A stretch of 64,000 nucleotides of DNA, taken from the NCBI GenBank assembly GCA_964401995.1, contig CAYOAP010000005.1, forward strand, positions 139,192-203,191. Direction: 5' to 3'. Both the position numbers and the translations under genes were made by a program. Shown here one piece after another: positions 55,752 through 64,000 of this stretch. How positions within the stretch are numbered: the first letter of the stretch is position 1; every line of letters begins with the position of its first letter. The stretch is from DATCBF01 sp964401995. GTDB lineage: Bacteria; Actinomycetota; Thermoleophilia; Solirubrobacterales; 70-9. Below the pieces are notes generated by a model. The model saw only the letters and a list, made by a program, of their open reading frames with translations, ran no database searches and had not been told where the DNA came from.

Positions 55752-57214
<1,463 letters not shown>

Positions 57215-57306
57215 AGATGGCTATCGAATCAGATTCGACTCGCGAGCCTGCCCCCGGCCCGGCGCAATGCACGTCCAGGCCCCCTTTCGCCGACCTGCCG
57301 GTTGCG

Positions 57307-57312
57307 TAGGGT
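57307..57312 (+). promoter_or_regulatory. -10 element of the secreted-protein gene
   Basis: TAGGGT, 10 nt before ATG 57323, in the gap shared with the divergent malic enzyme gene. Confidence 0.4.
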
Positions 57313-57322
57313 CCGCCGGGCA

Positions 57323-58228
57323 ATGGGACATGGCGCGGGCAAATCGAGGTGTTTTTTCGTCATGCCACTCGCCGCTCTGGCGATCGGGCTCGGCGTCGGC
57401 GCTGCCCCTGCCGACGCCCTGGTCAAACATCCGAGCGAACTCGCCGCTCCGGGCGTCTTCACGGTTAACTCGAGCAACGGCTACTCGATTGTCGTCCTCG
57501 GCGCGCGGGCCAAAGGGAAGAGGCCGGCGCGGGTGACGATGTACGTCTCGCGGCCTGGCCAGCTGGCGATCTACTCAAAGCCAGCTCGCGTTACCAGGGC
57601 AGGGATGTGGGCGAGCTTCGGCAAGCTCGGCCGGGTCGCGATGCGGTTTCACCCGTCCGGGAAATTCGCGCTGGAGCAGCCGCCTTGTGAGCGCCAGAAA
57701 ATCATCTTCCGCTCCGGCTTTTACGCCGGCAGCATCGTCTTCCATGGCGAGGAGGGCTACACGGGATTGACCGCGCGCCGGGCCAAAGCCGACCTCCGCT
57801 TCTTCCTCGGGGCGCTCTGCCCGGGATCGTTGAAGTCAGTCGGCAGGGGGCCGGGCGCTGACCTCAGCGTCGAGCCGCGCGGGCAGAAGTCCGGCTTCGG
57901 CTTCGAGGCGATCAAGAACGGCCCGGACAACCCCACCTACTACGGCGCCGTCGTCCGCGAAAAGCGCGGCCCGACGCTGATCTATAGGGCGGCGGGAGGA
58001 ACGGCCAAATCGAGCGCATTCGACTACGACAACTCGCTCAGCAAGGCAATCGTCAGCCTGCCTGAGCCTTTCTCCGGCACGGCGATCTTCCAGCGTGGAG
58101 CCGGCGGGACCAATAGCTGGCTCGGCGACCTCTCGGTCGATCTGCCGGGCCGCTCGGATCTCCCCCTCGCGGGCAGCGGCTTCAAGGCCAAGCTCGCCCC
58201 GGCCGAATTCCACCCCGGCGGAAGTTAG
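57323..58228 (+). CDS. Secreted protein of unknown function
   Basis: 301 aa with a signal peptide (hydrophobic stretch FVMPLAALAIGLGVGAAPADA). The mature part is beta-rich with Cys in PPCERQ and ALCPGS, suggesting a disulfide, and no known catalytic motif (SKPARVTRAGMWASFGKLG, FHPSGKFALEQPPCE). ATG 57323 is chosen for the signal peptide; an in-frame start at 57302 adds seven residues. Confidence 0.7.
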   Translation: MGHGAGKSRCFFVMPLAALAIGLGVGAAPADALVKHPSELAAPGVFTVNSSNGYSIVVLGARAKGKRPARVTMYVSRPGQLAIYSKPARVTRAGMWASFGKLGRVAMRFHPSGKFALEQPPCERQKIIFRSGFYAGSIVFHGEEGYTGLTARRAKADLRFFLGALCPGSLKSVGRGPGADLSVEPRGQKSGFGFEAIKNGPDNPTYYGAVVREKRGPTLIYRAAGGTAKSSAFDYDNSLSKAIVSLPEPFSGTAIFQRGAGGTNSWLGDLSVDLPGRSDLPLAGSGFKAKLAPAEFHPGGS

Positions 58229-58245
58229 CTCCGGCTGTTTGGATT

Positions 58246-58281
58246 TACCCAGGGGAGGGGGGAGAACTTTGCCTTCCCGGG
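58246..58281 (+). terminator. Imperfect hairpin after the secreted-protein gene
   Basis: CCCAGGGGAGG pairs with CCTTCCCGGG, with two bulges; the loop contains AACTTT. Again the T-tract lies in the loop. Confidence 0.35.
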
Positions 58282-58320
58282 ACTTAGGAGAGGGTGGATA
58301 CCCTTGGTATATGCACTTTT

Positions 58321-58351
58321 TCTGAGCAGAATATGTACGCTCTATCTGAGC
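58321..58351 (+). promoter_or_regulatory. Candidate VapB binding repeats
   Basis: TCTGAGC occurs twice (58321-58327 and 58345-58351), 24 nt apart, upstream of the vapB -10 box. The surrounding 80 bases are the most AT-rich of the area. Type II antitoxins usually bind such repeats. Confidence 0.35.
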
Positions 58352-58358
58352 TGTGCGG

Positions 58359-58364
58359 TATCTT
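58359..58364 (+). promoter_or_regulatory. -10 element of vapBC
   Basis: TATCTT, 6 nt before ATG 58371; a leaderless arrangement. Confidence 0.45.
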
Positions 58365-58370
58365 TTCCTC

Positions 58371-58586
58371 ATGGGAAAGCGCACATCGCTGATCGTGGAG
58401 CCTGCACTTCTAGAAGATGCGGCGCGCGTGCTTGGAACAAGTGGCCCTACGGCCACGGTCCGGGAGTCGCTCAAACGGGTCGTCCGTCAGCAGCATCTCG
58501 ATCGTCTGGCGGAACTGGACCTGCCCGATGACTTCATGGAGAAGCTCCAGCGCATGCGCGAACCCAGGTCATTCGACTTCGACTGA
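58371..58586 (+). CDS. vapB: VapB-type antitoxin
   Basis: 71 aa. A ribbon-helix-helix-like N-terminus: KRTSLIVEPALLEDAARVLGT, TVRESLKRVV, then an acidic C-terminus (LPDDFMEKLQRMREPRSFDFD) that would wrap the toxin. ATG 58371 is used rather than an in-frame start at 58353, which would overlap the promoter. vapC starts 3 nt after the stop. Confidence 0.85.
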   Translation: MGKRTSLIVEPALLEDAARVLGTSGPTATVRESLKRVVRQQHLDRLAELDLPDDFMEKLQRMREPRSFDFD

Positions 58587-58589
58587 GGC

Positions 58590-59018
58590 ATGGCCGCATT
58601 CCTGCCCGACACCAGTGCTTGGGGCGTTGCACGTCGCAAGGGCGCGCCCGAAGAGCTGCGGCGGTCGTTTGCCGGGTTGCTAACGGCCGGAGAGATCGCC
58701 ACCTGCGGGCCCGTGATGTGGGAGCTGCTGCACAGCAGCAGGAACGCCGCCCAGTTCAAGGCGCTGAGGGAAGATCTCGCGGCTCTTGACCAGGCGCCGT
58801 TCTCCAATGCTGACTGGGAGCGCGCGCTAGACATCTGCCAGGAGCTGGCCGAACGCGGCGGTTCCCTCCATCGCGCCCCGTCGATGCCGGACGCGATGAT
58901 CGCCGTCGCCGCCGAGCGCGCCGGCCTCACCGTCCTCCACTACGACAAGGACTTCGACCTGATCGCCAGCGTCACCGGCCAGCCCTGCGAGTGGATCGCT
59001 CCGAAGGGCTCGCTCTAG
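58590..59018 (+). CDS. vapC: VapC-type PIN-domain ribonuclease toxin
   Basis: 142 aa. The PIN acidic residues are D7 (FLPDTSAWG), E45 (PVMWELL), D101 (PSMPDAMIA) and D119/D121 (YDKDFD). Likely cleaves tRNA or rRNA when the antitoxin is lost. The pair lies between a secreted-protein gene and polA. Confidence 0.9.
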   Translation: MAAFLPDTSAWGVARRKGAPEELRRSFAGLLTAGEIATCGPVMWELLHSSRNAAQFKALREDLAALDQAPFSNADWERALDICQELAERGGSLHRAPSMPDAMIAVAAERAGLTVLHYDKDFDLIASVTGQPCEWIAPKGSL

Positions 59019-59036
59019 TCGCGCCACCCTGCGCCT

Positions 59037-59042
59037 TAGAGT
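59037..59042 (+). promoter_or_regulatory. -10 element of polA
   Basis: TAGAGT, 9 nt before ATG 59052. Confidence 0.4.
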
Positions 59043-59051
59043 TGGCGACCG

Positions 59052-61676
59052 ATGGCTGACGACGCCCCCGAGCTCTTCCTGATCGACGGCAACTCGCTCG
59101 CCTACCGGGCCTTCTTCGCGCTGCCGGAGTCGATCGGGACCTCGGACGGGCGGCCGACCAACGCGATCTACGGGCTGGCCTCGATGCTGGTCAAGGTGAT
59201 CACCGAGCATCGTCCCGCCGGGGTCGTGGTTGCCTGGGATGCGGGGATGTCGGGGCGGGAGGTCGTCTACGACCTCTACAAGGCGCAGCGGCCCTCGCGG
59301 CCCGACCTGCTGCGCGAGCAGTGGCCCCACCTGATGCCGCTGGTCGAGGCCTTCGGCTACACCAACGTCAAGGTCGAGGGCTTCGAGGCCGACGACGTGA
59401 TCGCCTCGCTCGTGCGCCAGGCGCGCGAGGCCAAGATCCCGGTGATGGTCGTCACCGGCGACCGTGACGCCTACCAGCTGGTAGGCGACGGGGTGCGGGT
59501 GATGAGCACCTCGCGCGGGATCACCGAAACCAAGATCTACGACAGCGACGCCGTGCTCGAGCGCTACGGGGTGGCGCCGGAGCTGGTCACCGACCTGATG
59601 GGCCTGCGCGGCGACACCTCCGACAACATCCCCGGCGTCCCCGGGATCGGCGAGAAAACCGCCTCGCAGCTGCTGCAGCGGTTCGGCTCGCTGGAGCAGG
59701 TGCTGGCCAACGTCGAGGAGATCTCCGGCGCCAAACGCAAGCAGAACCTGACCGACCACGCCGACGACGCCCGCATGTCGAAGCAGCTGGCGACGCTGCA
59801 GTACGAGATCGAGACCGGGGTCGACCTGGCGGCGGCGATGGATGCCGAGCCCGACCGCGGCGCCCTGCGTGACTTCATGCGCGAGTTCGAGCTGCGGGCC
59901 GTGCTCGAGCGGCTCGAAGAGGCGCTCTCCGAGGGCGAGGCGGTGCCCGGCCGCAGCGTCGAGACCGAGCTCGAGGTCAAGCCGGTCGAGGGCGCCCCGG
60001 CGGATCTCGGCAAGGGGCCGGTCGCGCTGGCGATCGCCGAGGGCCGCTGGGCCGGCGCCGACGGCGAGCAGGTGGTCACCGGCGAGCTGACGCTTGACGA
60101 GCTGGCCGTCGCCCTGGCCGGCAAGCCGCTGGCCGCTCACGACGCCAAGTCACTCGGCGGCGGCCGCCACGGCCTGCTTGCCGCCGCCGCCCGCGAGGGA
60201 GTCGAGATCGCGCTTGAGCACGACACGATGGTCGCCGCCTACCTGCTGGAGCCCCAGCGCCGCACCTACGAGCTGACCGAGCTGGCCGCTGACGCCGGGA
60301 TCGGGCTCGCCGAGGGCGCCGGCGCGGCCGCCCCCGACGATGGCCAGCTTTCGCTCGGCGATGAGGGGGGCGAGGCCGGGCTCGACCCGGCCGAGGAGGC
60401 GCGCCTGGTCGCGGCCCTGGCCGAGGCGCAGCGCCCCCGCATCGACGAGCTGGGCCTGCGCGACCTGCTGACCGAGGTCGAGCTGCCGCTCGTCCATGTG
60501 CTGGCGGCGATGGAGCGCGAGGGGCTGAAGCTCGACGCCGAGCGCCTGGCCGCGGTCGGCGCCGGCTTCGGCGAGCGGATCGAGACCCTGGAGCGGGAGA
60601 TCTTCGAGCTGGCCGAGGAGGAATTCACGATCGGCTCGCCGCAGCAGGTCGGCCGCGTCCTCTTCGAGAAGCTCGAGCTGACCCGCAAGCGCCGGGGCAA
60701 AACCGGCTTCTCGACCGACGCCCGCGTCCTCGCCCAGATCCGCGACGAGCACCCGATCGTCGAGAAGATCGAGTCCTGGCGCGAGCTGACCAAGCTGAAG
60801 AACACCTACCTCGACTCGCTGCCCGACCTGATCGACCCCGGGACCGGCCGCGTCCACACCACCTTCAACCAGGCGGCGACGACCACCGGCCGCCTCTCCA
60901 GCACCAACCCGAACCTGCAGAACATCCCGATCCGGACCGAGATCGGCCGCCCAGTCCGCGCCTGCTTCATCGCCGAGCCCGGATCCCGCCTGCTCTCCGC
61001 CGACTACAGCCAGGTCGAGCTGCGGGTGCTCGCCCACGTCGCCGACGAGACCGTGCTCAAAGACGTCTTCCGGGCCGAAGAAGACGTCCACGCCGCCACC
61101 GCCGCCGAGGTCTTCGAGATCTCCCGCGAGGAGGTCGACGTCGGCCAGCGCTCGAAGGCGAAGATGGTCAACTTCGGCATCGTCTACGGCCTGACCGGGT
61201 TCGGCCTCGCCGACCGTCTCAACATCCCCCGCAAGGAGGGCGAGGAATTCGTCGCCCGCTACCTGGAGCGGTTCCCAGCCGTGCGCGCCTTTCGCGAGCG
61301 GATCGTCGAGCAGGCTGGGGAGGAGGGCTACGTGACGACCCTGATGGGCCGCCGCCGGCCGATCCCCGAGCTGCGCTCTGGCAACGGCAACACGCGCCGC
61401 CTCGGCGAGCGGCTTGCCGTCAACACCGTGATCCAGGGCACCGCGGCCGACATCATCAAGGTGGCGATGGTGCGCTGCCACAAGGCGCTGGCCGATGCCG
61501 GGACGAAGACGCGGCTGGTCTTGCAGATCCACGACGAGCTCCTCTTCGAGGGGCCGCCAGAGGAGATCGAGGCCCTGGCCGAGCTGGTGCGGCGCGAGAT
61601 GTGCGCCGCCTACCAGCTCGACCCGCCGCTCGAGGTCGATATCGGGATCGGCGCCGATTGGCTCGGCGCCAAGTAG
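59052..61676 (+). CDS. polA: DNA polymerase I
   Basis: 874 aa. A 5'-3' exonuclease domain (1 to about 290: LFLIDGNSLAYRAFFALP, EGFEADDVIA, GDRDAYQLV, GLRGDTSDNIPGVPGIGEKTA), a degenerate 3'-5' exonuclease domain (about 320-480) that lacks the metal-binding DxE, and an A-family polymerase domain (motif A DYSQVELRV, motif B RSKAKMVNFGIVYG, motif C QIHDELLFE). Used in repair and Okazaki-fragment processing. Probably no proofreading. Confidence 0.96.
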   Translation: MADDAPELFLIDGNSLAYRAFFALPESIGTSDGRPTNAIYGLASMLVKVITEHRPAGVVVAWDAGMSGREVVYDLYKAQRPSRPDLLREQWPHLMPLVEAFGYTNVKVEGFEADDVIASLVRQAREAKIPVMVVTGDRDAYQLVGDGVRVMSTSRGITETKIYDSDAVLERYGVAPELVTDLMGLRGDTSDNIPGVPGIGEKTASQLLQRFGSLEQVLANVEEISGAKRKQNLTDHADDARMSKQLATLQYEIETGVDLAAAMDAEPDRGALRDFMREFELRAVLERLEEALSEGEAVPGRSVETELEVKPVEGAPADLGKGPVALAIAEGRWAGADGEQVVTGELTLDELAVALAGKPLAAHDAKSLGGGRHGLLAAAAREGVEIALEHDTMVAAYLLEPQRRTYELTELAADAGIGLAEGAGAAAPDDGQLSLGDEGGEAGLDPAEEARLVAALAEAQRPRIDELGLRDLLTEVELPLVHVLAAMEREGLKLDAERLAAVGAGFGERIETLEREIFELAEEEFTIGSPQQVGRVLFEKLELTRKRRGKTGFSTDARVLAQIRDEHPIVEKIESWRELTKLKNTYLDSLPDLIDPGTGRVHTTFNQAATTTGRLSSTNPNLQNIPIRTEIGRPVRACFIAEPGSRLLSADYSQVELRVLAHVADETVLKDVFRAEEDVHAATAAEVFEISREEVDVGQRSKAKMVNFGIVYGLTGFGLADRLNIPRKEGEEFVARYLERFPAVRAFRERIVEQAGEEGYVTTLMGRRRPIPELRSGNGNTRRLGERLAVNTVIQGTAADIIKVAMVRCHKALADAGTKTRLVLQIHDELLFEGPPEEIEALAELVRREMCAAYQLDPPLEVDIGIGADWLGAK

Positions 61677-61681
61677 CTAGG

Positions 61682-62149
61682 TCAGTGGTCCAGCTCGATC
61701 ATCGCGAAATAAGCGTGTCCGTCCTTCAGCACCACGAGCGCGTCCTTGACGGCCGCGCCGGCGACGAGATCGCTGCTGTCGCAGCTGCTGCCGTGGGGGT
61801 CGCCCCAGCCGTGATCGTCGCCTGAGCCGAAGTGGAGAGCCTGGCGCCCGTCCGATGGGGGCGAGCCGTGGCCGCAACCGCAGTCGATGTGGGTGAACTC
61901 GGTGACGAGGCCGCTGGCGGTGTCGCTTTCGGCGAGGTTGATCACCAGCTTGCCGCTTGCCGGATCGAATGAGGAGATCGTCCCGGCCGCGCCGCCGCTG
62001 TCGCCGCCGATGTGGTGGAGATGGCGGTCGTGGTGGTGGTGTCCGTGGTGATGTGCGGCCGCCGGGCCCGCGAAGGCGGCCAGCGCGAGCAGTGCGGCGA
62101 TGGCGGCGACCAGCAACGTGCGAGGTCGCGCGAATGGCTGGGCGGTCAT
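61682..62149 (-). CDS. Secreted histidine-rich protein with a DUF5666-like domain
   Basis: 155 aa. Signal peptide to about residue 32, then a His cluster (33-46), then a beta domain GTISSFDPASGKL ... SGLVTEFTHIDCGCGHG and, after C123, DLVAGAAVKDALVVL. Cysteines are C90, C92 and C123. The same domain is in the next minus-strand protein. AAGGAGGA lies 4 nt before ATG 62149. The His run suggests metal binding; that is inference. Confidence 0.7.
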   Translation of the reverse strand: MTAQPFARPRTLLVAAIAALLALAAFAGPAAAHHHGHHHHDRHLHHIGGDSGGAAGTISSFDPASGKLVINLAESDTASGLVTEFTHIDCGCGHGSPPSDGRQALHFGSGDDHGWGDPHGSSCDSSDLVAGAAVKDALVVLKDGHAYFAMIELDH

Positions 62150-62252
62150 TGGGTCCTCCTTGGAGGGTGGTTTCGGTCTTACGTAAAACTGAGTACCCGG
62201 GGCCAAGCCGCCCACACCTCGCCCTCGACCAAACGTCCGGCTGTCAAATGGG

Positions 62253-62287
62253 AAGGGCCGCCGCGCGGTGATCGCACGGCGGCCCTT
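62253..62287 (-). terminator. Terminator of the TSP3-type protein gene (minus strand)
   Basis: An 11-bp perfect stem (62253-62263/62277-62287) just past the stop of the minus-strand gene at 62303, with AAA before the stem and a short CCC tail on the minus strand. Confidence 0.6.
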
Positions 62288-62302
62288 TGCGGCCGCTGCC
62301 AG

Positions 62303-62977
62303 CTACTTGGCCAGCTCGACCTTGTCGAAGGTGGCGCCGCTGTTGCTGATCTCCAGCTCGGCCTCCGTCACCGTCGCGCCCGCTACCAGCGCCGCTGTCG
62401 TGCAGTCGGCGCTGTGCTCGGCGCCCTGTCCAGGGCCCTCGCTGGCGCCCGGAGGCGTGCCGTCATGGCCGGGGGGGTTGTCGTTTTCGTCATCCCCCTG
62501 CCCGGGAGGACCCGTCGCCGGCCCGGAATGATCGCCGCCCTCGCCTGGCCGCGAGTCGGCTGGGCTGTCGCCTTTGTGGCATTCGTGGCCACACTCGATC
62601 CGGGTGTTTTCGGTGACCAGCCCGCTGACGGTGTCGCCGTTGAAGAGGGTGATCGTCAATTTGCCGGTGGCCGGGTCGAACGAGGCGATCGTGCCCGCGT
62701 TCTCGGCCCCGTCCATCACGCCGTCGCCGTCGCTGTCGTCGTTGCGCGGGTTGTCCCCAGCCTGGAACTCGCCGACGTTGGCGAGATGGTCGGCATCCTG
62801 GTCGCGATTGGCCTGGTTGACCGAGAGCGAGAGGTGATGCCGCTTCTCCCAGCGATCCGGGATGCGGTCGTGGTTGCGGTCCTTGGCGGCGGCGACGCCC
62901 GGCAGGGCCAGAATCGCGAGCACGCCGACTGCCGCGAGCAGCAGGCCTGCGGCTCGGGTGCGGTTGCGGTTTCTCAT
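62303..62977 (-). CDS. Secreted protein with calcium-type (TSP3-like) motifs and a DUF5666-like domain
   Basis: 224 aa. Signal peptide to about residue 31; two thrombospondin-type acidic motifs (DRNHDRIPDRWE; DDSDGDGVMDG at 80-90); the beta domain GTIASFDPATGKL ... SGLVTENTRIECGHECHKG; a Gly/Pro/Asp linker; then C192 before LVAGATVTEAELEI. Cysteines are C129, C133 and C192. The domain is paralogous to that of the 155-aa protein downstream. AAGGAGGA lies just before ATG 62977. Confidence 0.72.
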   Translation of the reverse strand: MRNRNRTRAAGLLLAAVGVLAILALPGVAAAKDRNHDRIPDRWEKRHHLSLSVNQANRDQDADHLANVGEFQAGDNPRNDDSDGDGVMDGAENAGTIASFDPATGKLTITLFNGDTVSGLVTENTRIECGHECHKGDSPADSRPGEGGDHSGPATGPPGQGDDENDNPPGHDGTPPGASEGPGQGAEHSADCTTAALVAGATVTEAELEISNSGATFDKVELAK

Positions 62978-63038
62978 GCTTCCTCCTTGGTTGAGCGAAG
63001 ACACCTTCACTCCCGACAACCCGAGCCGGCCCTGAAGA

Positions 63039-64000
63039 TCACGGAGGAGGTTCGACCGCCGAGCCGGTCGCGTCGCCAGAGCCCCCCGAGGCGCCCGAGT
63101 CCCCCGAGCCTGACCCGGAGTCGCCATCGCCGGACCCCCCGTCGCCGGGGGGCGGGCTTGCGGGAGGTGGCGGTTCGCTTGGCTCTGGGCCGCCATTGGA
63201 CCCCGAGCCTCCGCCCGGACCATGGCCGCCTCCGCCGCCCGGCGCGCCGCCGTGGCCGTCCGGCACGGCCCCTGGGTTGAAGCCTCCGTTTGGCCCCGGG
63301 CCGCCGTGGCCGCTGCCGCCCCCGCCCTGATCGCCATCGCCGGGCCCGTGCTGGGCGCCGGGGCCGCCGTCCGAGCCGGGACCGTGATGAGGCGGGCTTG
63401 AGGATGGCGGCCCGGTCGGCGGATGGCCCTCGTCAGCGCCCGAGCCGGACTGAGACCCGCCGAAGCTCCCAGAGTGGGCACCCGAGCCCGACCCCTGCTC
63501 GCCGTTGCCCTTGGATTCCGACGCGCCCTGGTTGCCTCCGATCGACTGAGGCTGGGCAGGGCTTGCCGTCGAGGTCTCGGCCGTGCCCGCGGCCGAGCTG
63601 GCTCTCGCGGTCGTTGCGCTGCCGCCGATCGATACCTGAGCCGCCTCCGCCGCGTCGGCGCGGCCGTTGCGATGGCCGCCGCCATGGATCGCGACGCCGG
63701 CCCCGATTGAGCCGGCGACCAGCACCGCCGCGGTGCCGATTTTGAGCGCGCCGCCGGCCCCAGCCCCGCCGAGGCTGGCGGCGGTGGCAACCGCCGCGCC
63801 GCCGCCCGCGCCCGCCGCCGCGGTCTCCGCCCCGTGGTCGATCAGGAGCCGCAGCAGCGGCAGCGGCACCAGCATCCCGAAGCCGTCGCGCAGCGCCACC
63901 CGCGCCCGGTAGATCACCTGGCGGGCGGCCCCACCGCTGACGCCGAGCGCCGCCGCGATCTCCTCGTGGCTGAGGCCCTCCAGCTCGCGCATCACGATCG
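63039..64000 (-). CDS. ECF-type sigma factor with membrane segment and long Gly/Pro/Ser tail, N-terminus beyond the window
   Basis: About 320 residues are visible. The first 40 read as sigma region 4 (RELEGLSHEEIAAALGVSGGAARQVIYRARVAL). They are followed by LVPLPLLRLLIDHG, one hydrophobic segment (ALKIGTAAVLVAGSIGAGVAI), and some 200 residues rich in Gly, Ser, Pro and Asp ending SAVEPPP. Region 2 must lie past 64000. A membrane-tethered sigma factor with an extracytoplasmic tail is the simplest reading. The two secreted genes lie downstream on the same strand. Confidence 0.75.
   Translation of the reverse strand, partial: IVMRELEGLSHEEIAAALGVSGGAARQVIYRARVALRDGFGMLVPLPLLRLLIDHGAETAAAGAGGGAAVATAASLGGAGAGGALKIGTAAVLVAGSIGAGVAIHGGGHRNGRADAAEAAQVSIGGSATTARASSAAGTAETSTASPAQPQSIGGNQGASESKGNGEQGSGSGAHSGSFGGSQSGSGADEGHPPTGPPSSSPPHHGPGSDGGPGAQHGPGDGDQGGGGSGHGGPGPNGGFNPGAVPDGHGGAPGGGGGHGPGGGSGSNGGPEPSEPPPPASPPPGDGGSGDGDSGSGSGDSGASGGSGDATGSAVEPPP

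Noticed and set aside
63050..63500. Simple repeats read as a CRISPR or tandem-repeat array
   Set aside because: The repetition is Gly/Pro/Ser codons of the sigma-factor tail; there are no regular spacers.

Overview
The window is one continuous piece of a very GC-rich bacterial chromosome. Gene order, the SpoIIM-like, DUF393 and RsfS genes, and the cluster mreC-mreD-mrdA-rodA-rng-rplU-rpmA-obg-proB-proA-nadD-rsfS point to an actinobacterium. Thermoleophilia (Solirubrobacterales-like) is my best guess from overall impression, not from a search. Nearly all genes are housekeeping genes on the + strand, densely packed, with many 4-nt stop/start overlaps. No phage, insertion sequence, CRISPR array or rRNA was seen, and no gene-free stretch exceeds 300 bases.

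Layout. 1-7.7 kb: partial GNAT acetyltransferase (-), clpX, valS, folC, a tiny membrane protein, a zinc-ribbon membrane protein, ndk, maf. 7.7-12.2 kb: rod-shape and cell-wall elongation genes mreC, mreD, mrdA, rodA, without mreB. 12.2-20.2 kb: RNase E/G, L21, L27, Obg, two tiny membrane proteins, proline genes proB and proA, nadD, rsfS. 20.2-23.5 kb: a more variable patch with a DivIVA-like coiled-coil protein, tRNA-Ala, a TetR regulator divergent from a DUF2867 gene and followed by a DUF393 gene, and a SpoIIM-like protein. 23.5-34 kb: leuS, a cupin, comEA and comEC (DNA uptake), holA, rpsT (-), murJ, and a polytopic membrane protein. 34-43.7 kb: lepA, two MaoC-fold dehydratase subunits, hrcA-dnaJ-prmA, a DUF2269-like protein, murI, yqeY, phoH-ybeY-era. 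43.8-52.5 kb: hisIE and the tryptophan genes trpE-G-D-C-F-B-A, with an HtrA-type protease between trpC and trpF. 52.5-59 kb: a methyltransferase (-), a phosphofructokinase with pyrophosphate-type residues, a lipoprotein, a TIGR01777-type epimerase and a malic enzyme (-), a secreted protein, and a VapBC toxin-antitoxin pair. 59-64 kb: polA, then on the - strand two paralogous secreted Cys/His proteins and the C-terminal part of an ECF-type sigma factor carrying a membrane segment and a long Gly/Pro/Ser-rich tail.

The most distinctive signal is in the gaps between genes. Again and again the order is stop codon, long inverted repeat, a TANNNT hexamer, then a start codon only 6-10 nt later and no Shine-Dalgarno. 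This reads as an insulator or terminator followed by a leaderless promoter. Two of the inverted repeats (rpmA/obg and proB/proA) share a 62-nt core while their arms differ in sequence but stay complementary; others (ndk/maf, lepA/MaoC) share shorter core strings. Several islands of G/T-rich or A/C-rich codon use lie beside these repeats. Other notable points are the apparent non-AUG starts of clpX (CTG) and folC (ATA), and two matching TetR operators.
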